The position numbers and the translations under genes are program-made. Below, in pieces: positions 36,201-47,391 of a stretch of 64,000 nucleotides of DNA. The notes under the pieces are model-generated. The model was not told the origin of the DNA, ran no database searches, and worked only from the letters and a program-made list of their open reading frames with translations. Position 1 is the first letter of the stretch, and each line of letters opens with the position of its first letter. The stretch is from Hymenopellis radicata. Taxonomy: Eukaryota > Basidiomycota > Agaricomycetes > Agaricales > Physalacriaceae. The stretch covers positions 62,001 to 126,000 of the forward strand of contig JADNRX010000023.1 in NCBI GenBank assembly GCA_015501595.1, read 5' to 3'.

Positions 36201-38060
36201 GAGGGTCCTCAGAATCAGATCCTTGCAGGGGGACATAGAGCGCGATCCATTGAGAACCGGACCAGATGATGAGGGTGGAATTTGGTGTTGCTGCTGTGAC
36301 TGAGGTGGTGCTTGCTGGACACCAGCGGGCGGTACGGATGATTTCCGCGCTGGGTTTTGTGGAGGAGGAGTTTTCGAGGAATCCGGATACTTGATGTGCT
36401 CTGTAAATATACGTGAATAAAAACCAGTGAAAAGTTTTGCAAGCCGTACTTGTGTCCAGTACATGTATCAAAGCAGGGTCGTCCGTCTTCGATGGAGAGA
36501 ATGATTCGCCACCAAGGACAAACACTCTTGTACCTACGGAGGCCATAGCGTGGCCAGAACGGCCGCTAGGCTGTGGTCCCATGTTTTGAAACATATACCA
36601 TCTTTGGTCTGGATTACAACGTTCGTCAGATTGATATACTGATTAATGGATCAGTCAACTGACTAGAAAGTTTGAAGGCTGCGAGATCCGAGAGGTCCTT
36701 GCCATCGACACCTCGTCCACCGAACACGTAGATGACACCGTCTACTAGGGCAGCGGCGTGTCCTTCACGTGGGGAAGGGATGTAGCCGATGCACGAGAGT
36801 TCTGACCATGTGTTGGTTGTGAGGTCGAAAGCCCACGAATCATTGTAATGATACTGTCCATCAGTTCCTCCGAATCTGATGAGATGGGATTAAGTACGAA
36901 TGACCTCGGGAAGCAGATTAGAACACACATAAAAACCCGGTCGCCGTGCGTCATGCATATATGTCCCGTTCTTTTGGCTGGCCGTTCCGAAGTTGACGGT
37001 TCTAACAATTCCCAGGTTGCTCGAGTTCGTACTAGATGAAGCAGTTAGAAAAGTAAAAAAGCGACCTCGCCGAAAGACAGACGTGTATTGAGATCGAATG
37101 ACCAAATGTCGTTCAGAAATTCACCATCAACCTGTCCGCCGAAAACGATGAATCTAGAACCCGCCATTGCAACGGCATGTCCATATCGTCCGGAGGGAGC
37201 TGGTCCACTCATATTTACAAGAGTCCATTCCTTTGAGACTGACATGACCGTTTAGAGGATACTGACTGGAGGAGAGGAACCGACAAACCCAAGTTGAGAA
37301 GGTAAAGACCATCGTCCTGTCGCTCTGGAGACTTTGCTCTGTTATCTGTCTTCGTGTCTCCGCCCCATATGATCAATACATTGCTAACGACGGCACTGGC
37401 ATGCCCAACTCTCGGCGACGGAACCTCGCCCTCTGTCTGAACTAGGGTGGCTGAATAGTCCCGAGAACTGAAAAGATAGAGGTCGTTCTTTGGACTTTCG
37501 CGCACAAGGCCGCCAAAGACGTAGAGATCGCCGGAAGGGGTGCATGTCGAGGGAAGAGAGTGACCATAACGAGGAAATGGAGACGGTGAGAGTGCAGTTG
37601 AAGGAGGTGCGCCGGACTTTGGCAAAAGAACGGGTGGAGTAAGTGCTAGACGTCGTGCCGACCAGGGAAAAGATGGGCCCTGCCGTTGTTGCTGAGCTGG
37701 AGGCGGCTGTTGAGGTTGGGGTGCAGATGGTCCTGGCTGTTGCTGTGGACGCTGATTTTGGCCTTGCTGGGGTGGGAGAGGCGCGGATGTACTGTTAAGA
37801 GAGAGCAAAGTACGGAAGTAAAGGATAACAGGGAAAAACGGTTTGTTATGGTAAGTGGACGTGAAGGACGAGAAGAGAGAAAAGACTGACGGATCTGGCG
37901 GTGTTTCTCCCCGCACGCTCGCCTGTTGCGGTGCACTGCTGCTATTAGCCTTCGAGAGCTGGGCCAAAGCTTGACTAGGCGTGGATGCAACCGTAAGGTT
38001 GGGCGGCGCCGCCGCGGGCGGGGGTTGGGCTTGCTTAGGGCGCCGAGAAAAGAAAGACAT
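33243..38060 (-). CDS. Tea1-like kelch-repeat / coiled-coil cell-end protein
   Basis: Probable cell-polarity marker like fission-yeast Tea1, carried on microtubule plus ends to growing tips. Start [20 protein letters not shown] at 38060, then a Pro/Gln-rich linker. Kelch repeats follow: [74 protein letters not shown] and [20 protein letters not shown] Ser/Pro-rich linker with repeated RAMSPTN/RAKSPTN motifs is next, then about 800 residues of coiled coil (to ...[13 protein letters not shown], stop 33243). About nine short introns. The C5 run at 36228-36232 (G on the plus strand) appears to lack one base, since SRSMSP and [17 protein letters not shown] are in different frames. Total length is near 1,450 residues, like Tea1. 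Confidence 0.85.
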
Positions 38061-38338
38061 GCGACGGATGCGGGACGGAATAATGGCTGTAAGCACGGTT
38101 TGGGACGAGGGTAAGTGGTGGGTGCAGTGTGGCGGCTAAGGCCGAGTCGGGGCTCTGAGGCAAGGGGCTCTGGTATACGTCGAGCAGGCGAAAAAAAAAG
38201 AGAGAACAGGCCCGCTGTCGAACGAGCAGCAGCCAAATTCCGGGGAACTCGACTTGTTCAAGTGCAACTGCTCCCGGTCGTAAGGGATCAAAATGTATTC
38301 CACGGAAGGAAGTCCCTAACAAACAAGTGCAACTACCA

Positions 38339-41300
38339 TCAAAGTCTTCCCTCTCCCTCCCATGCATTCCATAGCATTTGTGCGTCGTAGATATCGTCCT
38401 GCACAATGTTCTCTCCCATAACATGTCCCAGAATAGCCTCAAGGTCATTTCCTAAAAAGTCATATCCAGAAAACTGTTGCTGTACTCCAGAATCCAAAAT
38501 CGACAGGTCGAAATCAAACTCGTCTGGCATCCCATTTCCACCGTCGGGCACATCAGATGCGGCAATTGTACTTGCAGCTGCAGAACCAACGTCCGCAGAT
38601 GGCTCGTGGACGCGTATTCGCGCCTGCTTTAACTGTGCATCGTACTCATCTTCACCAACAGCCTTACGCTTTCGACTCGGCGACGGGGGTGAATGTTGCA
38701 CCGAGAGTGACTGTGGTGCCCTTTGGTAACATTATGGATAAGCTTTTTCACTAGGATAGGCGCCAGAATGCTCACTGAATCATGAAAGAGTCTTTGACGC
38801 GCTCCCACCTTGCCTTTACGACAACCAATAGCTCGCTCACGATTTCTTTGCAACGCTTAGCACCCGACCATACTTCTTGTAAGCCTTCCAATATACCAGC
38901 GCACTTTTCAGCATCGGCGAGAATGGCAGTCACCAATGCCGCGTCTGTCACTCGCGTTACAACCCTCAGCAAAATGACTCCTGAGAGGCATACTTGTTGC
39001 ACGGCATACGCTAAATGGTGTGACGTCGGTAAAGTCTATATGACACGAGCTGAGTACAGAAGAGATAAAATTGACTAGGTCGACGTACGGTGTGCACCAT
39101 CTCACCAATTCGTATGCAGGCGCCTACCCAAAGTCAGCCAAGTGGTGAGGATAGATTGGAGAACTACTTACGGGCTGCGCTAACACACTTGGTTAGCGAC
39201 GCTTCACTGCTAGTACTAGCATACGTATCTCGTGGGTTAGGTATAAATGGCCGGTCTAATATGGTTTCCGTTACAGTCCTCAAAACTTGGAAGCGCCGAC
39301 GTACGAAGGTTGATAGTAGCAGAGTAATACACAAAGAACGCAATCAAGCAGAGCGTCATCATCTTCGGATTCTCCGAATTGTTCGCCGCATATTTGACAT
39401 TGGGCGGTAAAGACTCTACCCAGTCCTCAAGCATAATATCGAGATGGTGGATCACGGTGGGGACTTGTGCTTCGGTCTCGTTGATCTCTTTGAGTAGCTT
39501 CAATGAATGTGCCGACCTTACGATCTTTCCTGCTACAATATAAATCTTCAAGAGGCTAGCGCAATTGGCTCAAGTTCAGCTTCATAAAATGAAGCCGTGG
39601 AAAATGACAACTCACGCTACAAATCCGCACATGTAGGACACTTCCGACGCTTTCAGTCTTCCCGAAAAGTAGGCCTCAAGGTCTTTGTCATCGACCTCCA
39701 CAGCTGTAGAACGTCTGAGCACAGAATAGATATGACGAGCGGCAGACGGCACGAACGGAATTCGACATCGGTGTCATCGTCATTCGTACCACCAGGACGA
39801 CCGAGGGATATAGAAAGTACTCTGAGAGTAGAGCGAACATAGGTGGGTTCCCAATGCTAGCTGACAGTGGTAAACGTACCTATCAAGGCCATAAACACAC
39901 CTCAAGGATTGGCTCGGTGAAAGGAAGTCCGTCTATGAGAAAAACATGTACCTACCACCATATTCGTCTTCTTTGTTCTTTTTCTACACTGCTCAAGGAT
40001 AGCCGGCGCGGTGACCTCTGAACACGAGAGCCCCCTGGTGTCAGTAGAGTCCAGGAACGTAGCAGGATCACGAACATGTAAACCCAGGTCCTGCGCGGCT
40101 CTGATACTGTAGAAGGTATTTTGAGCATCTTTCAGAGCTTAAAGCCCGACGGTGATCTCACGCTTGTCCTGCCAAAAGCCAACTATGCGATAAAGCTGAG
40201 GCGGAGATGAGAAAAATGAGCCTGATTCCCTAAGCTGGCTGGGTTTACCCACTGTTCCATCCTGCGCAGCAAATGGCGAGCAGGGCCAAACACTGTACAC
40301 TGCACAACACATGAGTAAAGTATAGACACGTGGGTATGCGTCTCACTTTTCCATGGAGAGTAGGCGGCTTCCCATCCAGAATAGAACCATGCTACGCTCG
40401 TAGAACCTATATGTGCGACCTTGAGTTTGCGGGATTATAGACTTTATAGACTCACTCAAGTCCTGCATACTCAGTGGGTACTGTCCATTTCCACCCTGTC
40501 TCACCTGTAGGCGAGGAAGGGCGACCCACAGAGAGACTCTGCGCACACGCGAACACCGCGAACAGGGAGGACAGAAAGGCATGATCATCCGACGGCGTCC
40601 CGGAATGTACGCCCTGCATTACTTCAGTATAACGCTTGAGAAACCTAGAAACGGTTAGTGTACAGTCTTCCCTCGTATTTCGTTATCATTACGCTTTCTG
40701 ATTGAGAATGGGGAAAGTATGATGTATGCGCTCGAAGTACACTGCGACCTACCAGTTTCAGTAAGTAACGTGCGCCGCTCGTTATCAAAAGGCACTCACC
40801 AATCTGTCTGCCACGTCGGAAGACGGGAAGACGGTGTCTTCAGGTGGCGGACTGAAATGCGTCATTGCGCAGTCTTCTGTGCCGGACTAGTAACTACTTA
40901 CAGTACATCAAACCTTCGAAAGTGTATGTTTTTTCTGGCGAAGCCGAGAGGTCGGGGGAAAGTAGAGGAGGATTTAGAAAAGAGACTGACCGGAAGAATG
41001 GCAATTCCAGATTCTCGGTGCTCTTGCTGATAGTAGCCTCAGAATGGAAAGAATCGGCGATGCGTCTGGCGTTTGGGAGTCTCTTAATGATTGAAGTGCC
41101 TCGACAAGAACTAGTGAAGAGGCGCCGCCTATGAAACTGACGGGTGTGTCACTGATAAGAAGAAATTATTGGCTAGCGAATCTCACCGGAGATTACCCAA
41201 GGAATCCTTAGTCAAGTGGGAGAATCGATCTGAAAGTCGCTCCTCCGAATCGACTGGAGATATATCCATGGTGGGTTCATGCAGTTGTGAAGCCAGAGAG

Positions 41301-42054
41301 GCCGGATCTGGATTCAACATGGATTGGATGGAAACTGAAGGCATATAAGGGGAGCGAGGTTGGCGGGTAGGGGAGAAAGCTTTCGACGACGACGAAGGTT
41401 CTGAGGATGATGAGGAATCCGCAGACATCGGGGGTAGCTTAGAGGGTCCCGCTTTTGGCTGCTTGAAACTAGTAGAGTCTGGCCTGGACAACAATGGGTA
41501 TGAGAGAATTTGAACTTGCATCGGCGGCATACATCAAACTCGGGACGTTAGCCTTCGCCCAGTCCTCGAAAACTTTTGCCATAGGCATGACGATTTGCTC
41601 GAGCTGTACGAGTCGATTCTCGAAATTTGACGTGATTCTGGGCACCAGTTATCGAATGAGATGCCATGGACGTATGAGTACGTACTGGCGTGTTCCCGAA
41701 GCATGGTCCGCAATTTCCGTGACTGTCGAGATGAGTCCAAGGATCGGAACATACAGGACACACGTACAGGTACACTGCTTCTTGTTTGTAGAGCAGAAAT
41801 GGCAAGGGTCCTGTTTTCCGTTAGAGACAGCACAAGAAAGGCGTCAATAGGGCCTACCTGGCCGTCACATTTTATCTGGAGAAAGTATTCAGATGTGGCA
41901 ACTCAAAGGCGGACGTTAATCATGCCTTTCGTTTTCTGCAAACCTCGCATGCACGCCATACTCGCGTTCTGGGTTTTGCATTCATGGACAGCGATGGTAG
42001 TACTGCACCGCTGATCCCAGAAAGCGCCTCAGCAATATTTTGGTTGGTCGACAT
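38339..42054 (-). CDS. Zn2Cys6 / Fungal_trans transcription factor
   Basis: Binuclear zinc-cluster regulator. Start MSTNQNIAEALSGISGAVLP at 42054. The cluster reads CEVCRKRK, then IKCDGQDPCHFCSTNKKQC, with perfect C-x2-C-x6-C-x5-C-x2-C-x6-C spacing. It is split by a 50-bp intron with a GC donor (41925-41876) and an 18-nt exon (41875-41858). A linker helix follows (NFENRLVQLEQIVMPMAKVF), then a Ser/Pro-rich stretch (41530-41183). The Fungal_trans core is spread over many small exons: HLDIMLEDWVESLPP, FFVYYSATINLHRPFIPNP. The C-terminal exons hold RCKEIVSELLVVVKARWERV and an acidic tail with DDIYDAQMLWNAWEGEG, stop 38339. Exons between about 39.6 and 41.1 kb are not individually resolved. Target genes are unknown; it faces the gene at 42594 across a 539-bp gap. 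Confidence 0.8.
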
Positions 42055-42593
42055 ATGACGGAAATAAGCAAGGGCGTTATCTTATCTGTTTGAACTTTTA
42101 AAGATAACAGTCCTGGGTCCCACAGCGTTCACTGAGCCGAATGACCGTACGCGTTTACTCATGTGAATAAGATTATGACTTTGCCAAAAGCTCTCGTTCT
42201 CAGACGTTTTATATACAGTGACATAGGCTTGGCACCTTATTACAGAAAGATGAAGTTGTAACCAGCGCTCTAAATTGGCGTTCAATATCTCTACATAGAA
42301 TACTGATGGCAGGTATACAGGAGTAAGCAAATTGTGATGCCTGTAATGTAGATCTAGAAACGGATTCATTGACGAATTGGAAATCCCCGTGGTCGTTGGG
42401 GATCTCACGTCGAGGCGTGTACACCACTGTATCGATCGAAGAAAGAAGGTAAGTACTACTTAGGGGTTGCCGTAAATGGGGATGTTCTGGGCTGCCCTTG
42501 TCCGGCACGTTCATCTTGGTTCATCCGTAGCCGTCGTCCGCGTCCTTTCTTTCATTTTCGCAACTAATTCTCTTGGATTTTGCTATTCCTGTC
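42055..42593. promoter_or_regulatory. Divergent intergenic region upstream of the Zn2Cys6 gene and the Pro/Gln-rich gene
   Basis: 539 bp between divergent starts. No exon, repeat or known factor site was recognised. It must contain both promoters. Confidence 0.4.
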
Positions 42594-45159
42594 ATGATTG
42601 TAACCAACAGAAAGGCGACAACAACCGACCAGCTTGTCTATGCACCCGCCGGATCAAATAACCAGGCCAGTGCTCAGCCGCCCAGTGCGAGCAAGAGCCA
42701 GGATTCTCAACCTTCACCCAAAGGACGCAGGAGGTCCTTCTTCTTTGGCCTCTTTTCATCGTCGGCTGCCGACAAACCCGCGCCACACCGAGCATCGACA
42801 GGGACCAAACTCACAAAGGTCCAGTCACCGCCAGCAGCATCCAAGCAACCCGTAATTAGAAGTCTGTCACCGGATTTGCTAAGGGACCCAGCTTTCTCAT
42901 CTGACCCACAGTCTCATTTGTTTAACGTCGGTCGGCGTTCGCCTGGCGATGCAGGTGTAAAGCCGGCACAGTTACAGCCCGTTGTAACTGGCCAGCAACA
43001 TCAGATTTGGAGGCCTCCTCTTTCTCCCACACATTCACCTTCGAATTCACCGCCGTCATCTGTTCCAAATCATTCGTTTTCTTCCGCTTCCGTCAGCTTG
43101 CAGACCGCATCTTCATCGTCCCCATCCACGACTATTCCTTCGCAAGAAGCCGATAATCGTTCACCGGAGCCTATACCTCAGCCTGAAGCACATTACAAGC
43201 TGCGGCTGTTAAACCCAGATCCTGACGAACCTCCGCCGTATGAGGACACAGGTGTCGCGAGGCCAATAGAGAAGAAAGCTAAACCTTCATTGGAGGTCAC
43301 GGACGAATCTGTTGTCACCCCGTCTACCTCTTTGACCGCGTCCTCGTCCGCACCGCAGCCACACCTCTCCATCCCCACGGTTTCTGGCCAGCCAGAGGAG
43401 TCTCCCGTTGACGTTCCTTCATCTTTATCATTCCTTAAACCTTCTGCCCGGCGGTAGATCATCATCCTTTCATACCCTCGCAATCTGTACATCGACCGCC
43501 TCCTCATATGGATCAACGATCACAACCACGGCGCCAGAAAACGCTTCCATCATCAGGCATTGATACCCCAGCTAATGCACCATACCAACCTGTTGTACTT
43601 GCATATCATCCACCACAACCAGAAGCAGTACAACGTCAAATCTCTCGCCCTATTCTTCGCTCTCAGTCCCCTTCATCTTCATCCAAAGGTCATGGTGAAC
43701 ATCACTCAAAATCAAACGGGAACAAAATTGACAGGGAGAAACGTCTGGACCTTATCGATGAATTAGACGAGACGAATCCCTTGGGCATGCGATTTCACAA
43801 CGGTGGGCCCTATGAAGCCATTCAGAAGGTGGTTAGCTCTCACAGTACAGCGGATGACAGACAGGTCCGTCTGCTCCCTTACCGTACTTACGTCTGACTG
43901 ATTTATACGTAGAATCGGGCTCACCTCAAACATAAAAATGTTTGTTGAGTTGTGCACCCAAAAATTTCCATGCTAACTTTGATTCCGTAGTGGTATTCGG
44001 CCGATGCGGCAGTCCATCCGTCGCGCCCTTTGGTGGCTCCCTCAATCTTGTCCCTGGACAAGTCGTTCCTCATAATTTCCAGCCTTATGTTCCTCAACAT
44101 ACTCCACCCCCACAAAGGCCACCGTATCAGCACCAGTCTCATTCCCAGCATTCGGACCAGTCACAGCAATCGGGACATTCACAGATGCCTATGCACCGCT
44201 ATATGGCACCTGCCGTCAACGAGTTCAATCCGTATGATGCTAGACCACATCGCGCCAGTCCTCAATTACACGCGTCTCCAGCTCCCGCACAAGGGCCTAT
44301 TCCCGCGGCGCGTGCGAATGAACCCTCCGACCCTTATTACGCGGATGCGATGGACGAGTCCGATGCATATGGCGGTATCATGGAGGATCCTATGCCGCCG
44401 TATCGAAATGTCCGAAACAGTGTGGCCGTACCGAGACCTGCGGCTCGAAGTACACCGGATCTGAATTTGCAGAGAGCCAACACTGATTACACTCGAAAGG
44501 ATAATTATATGGGAAGACATCCGAATAACAGTCAGCCGTCATTCATCCGCCAGGAGCGAAGTAATGGCATGATTCGCCAACCAACGAACGGGACACCCTA
44601 CAATGCACCTGCTAGACTGCCCAACAACAATGGCTATGATTATGGCAGGGGCCAGTATCCGGATCTGCGTCATCCTTATCAGGCGCCGCCACAGCAGCAC
44701 CTTCCCCCACCGCAACAGTATCAGGATGGCCCGCCACCACCTGACAGGTATTATGCCTCCAGTGTTCAACAGTCTGTTACCTCTTCATCATCCCAGCGGA
44801 ATGGCCCTCAACCCCTTCATATACCAAGGAACCTGGTCATGCCGACCCCGCTCCAGAATTCACCTCAGAATTCCTCTCCGCATCATGTTGACCCTCGTCA
44901 CCAAATGAATTCATCGTATGCTGAGAGCAGTGCGGGTCAACCTCGGGGACCGCTTGCTCCTTCTCAGCTCTATCGACAACATACGAACGGGAACTTGCCT
45001 CCCAATGCATACCCTGCATACCCTACGCTTCAGAAAGGTTCGAGCATGACACAAGTTCGACAACCGCATTCACCAACGTCTGTGTCGTTTGCTGCGAATT
45101 ACGTTGAACCAGCGGCAATGAAGAAGCCGGCAAGACGAGTATTGAGTAAGAAACGGTAA
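42594..45159 (+). CDS. Unrecognised Pro/Gln/Ser-rich protein (apparent frameshift)
   Basis: Probable start MIVTNRKATTTDQLVYAPAG at 42594; the true start could lie elsewhere in this open frame. The first part is Ser/Pro-rich, with KGRRRSFFFGLFSSSAADKP and a PPPY motif (DEPPPYEDTG) of the kind bound by WW domains. The frame breaks at GG 43450-43451; one added base joins KPSAR to VDHHPFIPSQSVHRPPHMD. A conserved-looking block follows (LIDELDETNPLGMRFHNGGP, YEAIQKVV), then an intron region (about 43865-43991) and APFGGSLNLVPGQVVPHNFQ. The rest is a long Gln/Pro/Tyr-rich tail ending KKPARRVLSKKR. It looks like a disordered adaptor, perhaps in ubiquitin or membrane traffic through the PPxY motif; that is inference. 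Confidence 0.62.
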
Positions 45160-45710
45160 GAAGTACAAGAAGTATAACGAGGATGGATGACCGCGACGAT
45201 ATCTAGATTATTATTCGTATGCTTTTCATATCTCATAGTCGTATCTTATTTGCTTTCGTAAAGGACCGTTTCACTATTCATCATGTACGGAAATATATGT
45301 GTGTAACATTATTTTTGAGACTCAACTACCCTTATGTGGCGCGGAACTGAGATCGTCTTGAGGCCTTACAACAAGTCATGAAGTGTACGGATAACAAGCG
45401 TCCTCGTTCGCTGCCCAGGAGCTGACAGGTGTACATTGGGGGAAACGGCCCACCTCATCTAGTATTGTTATTATTGACATCAATTTCAAGTGGGGACACT
45501 CTCAAGTCGTACGTCCCTAAATCGACTCGTTTACCAACGTTATACCTTTCGCAAAATGATATGTCCAAGACTGTAGAGAATCTGTTCTTGGGTTTGCAAG
45601 TGAAATCGAAATTCATCATGTGACGAAAGAACAATGGCGGCGATCATCGATGCCCAAATAGGAAGCCCAGCGACTCATTGACAATTTCATCATCTTGACC
45701 TCTCACCACC
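45160..45710. other. Intergenic region upstream of TFIIF beta
   Basis: 551 bp between two plus-strand genes. The only open frame (45429-45623) has no visible motif. It contains the terminator of the upstream gene and the TFIIF beta promoter. Confidence 0.45.
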
Positions 45711-46906
45711 ATGGACGAAGTCGTCGACGATGACAAGAAGCGCTATGACGCCGAGAATGCGGACGAGGACGACTTGCAACCAGATCCGGACGAGACGCTC
45801 ATGCTGAATCAGGGCAGTGGACGAGTTTGGCTGGTGAAGGTGCGACGAACAAAGGTTGTTGTGAAACCCGCTGATGAGTGCGTAGATCCCCAAATTCCTC
45901 ATGGAGCGATGGGCTGCTGTAAATGTAGAAGATGTGCATCTCGCCACCCTCCGCGTTTACAACGAGTCCAATGGACCAGGAGGACGCGGTCCCCGCATAT
46001 TCCTTTTCTTACCTCCAGCACCCAACACCCCGAATGACCCTAGACGTCCTACGTTCGCGTCCTCCACTACGCTTCCTACTACCAGCACAGAGCCCGACTG
46101 TTACGAACTTGACATGGTCAATGATTCGGTAGACAACCAGATTGTCGTTGCCGAAAGACCAAAAGACGCCTCATTCAATATATCAGACGCGCCAGTGACG
46201 CCGTCAGCACCAAATTTACGGGCGCGTACGACCATCTTGACCGGCAGGGTGAAGCACGAGTGCAGTCTGAGGCCAGGATTCAACGAGAACTATCGCAAGC
46301 AGATGCGCGAACGTCATCGGAAATATAACACTCCTCAGCGCCAGATCCGCATCATGGAGCAGGAGGCTGGCATGACCAAGAGCGGAATCAACAGACTTGC
46401 AAGCGGTGCGGGCCCCAGCACTTCGACATTCTCAGACCTTGTCGTATGTGTTTCTTCTAGTCCTGGATCTATGGCGGTTGACATGTCTCTCAGAAAACAA
46501 AAACCAGAGGTCGCGGAAAGGGTGCTGAGCGTATGGCTCGTATGCCACGCAACCAACTTCTCGACCTTATATTCCAACACTTCCGAGACCCTACTCGGTG
46601 GGCTATCAGGGACCTGCGCGATAAAGTAGAGCAACCTTTAACGTTTCTTAAGGAAACGTTGTCAGAGGTAGCGTTCCTGCACAAGAGCGGCGAGTATACC
46701 GGGCTTTACGAGTTGAAGGATATCTATAAAGAGGAAGGGGTATGTCAAATGTGTGCATTACGCGATAGGTGAACTCATTTTTGTAGGTCAAAGGGGAGAA
46801 TATCCCTATGCCTGCTCCCATATCATTGGACGGTCTCGCGAAGATGGAAGAGGACGACGATGACGAAGACGAAGACGACGATGAGGACATGGAGGAAGTG
46901 TCATAA
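45711..46906 (+). CDS. TFG2: Transcription factor TFIIF beta subunit (Rap30/Tfg2)
   Basis: Binds RNA polymerase II with TFIIF alpha and helps place it in the pre-initiation complex. Exons 45711-45839, 45886-46443, 46494-46739 and 46787-46906; introns 46, 50 and 47 bp; no frameshift; about 350 residues. The N-terminal dimerisation barrel shows GSGRVWLVKIPKFLMERW. A middle linker carries TTILTGRVKHECSLRPGFNE. The C-terminal winged helix is ERMARMPRNQLLDLIFQHF, then WAIRDLRDKVEQPLTFLKE and GEYTGLYELKDIYKEEG. The protein ends in an acidic Asp/Glu tail. The length and order fit fungal Tfg2. Confidence 0.92.
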
Positions 46907-47391
46907 CTTTTGCATCATCTATCCACTGTATTGTATAATCTGCATCTAACTTATATCCTTTTCCTACATGCGCTCATTGATATATCATAGCTCAAACTGA
47001 TTGCGTTTCTATGGCCGAGGTCTCAAGGACAAAGATTTCTGTCGTTGTAAATTTGCATTGAGGAGTCGTAAACCTGCGGCTTGAGCACATTGTTCATGCT
47101 CACATCATGTCGTAAGTAGTTAGCATGAGGTTTTCGGGGTAAGTATCAGATCTCAGTTAGTGTCAAACGGATGGATGGATGTACTGGAGTCAACTGGTTG
47201 TCCGGCTTTCGGGTCGTAGCTCCGTGCAAGAGTGAGATGCCGCCACGCGGCATGCCTATGACGAGTAGCATCGGCATCACAGGTTGTTCTGAAGATCTTA
47301 CACGCCTGTTGCAGGGAGAGTGATCTTCGACCGGGGAGACCGGCGCAACTTTTGTTTAAGTAAAGCGACAGACTTACCAATCACCACCATC
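46907..47391. other. Intergenic region, TFIIF beta to Zn2Cys6 gene
   Basis: 485 bp between plus-strand genes. No coding exon or repeat seen; it holds one terminator and one promoter. Confidence 0.4.

Noticed and set aside
44266..45019. Minus-strand open frames over the Pro/Gln-rich gene
   Set aside because: Arg/Ile-rich mirror of CAG/CCN-rich coding; the plus strand gives the natural protein.
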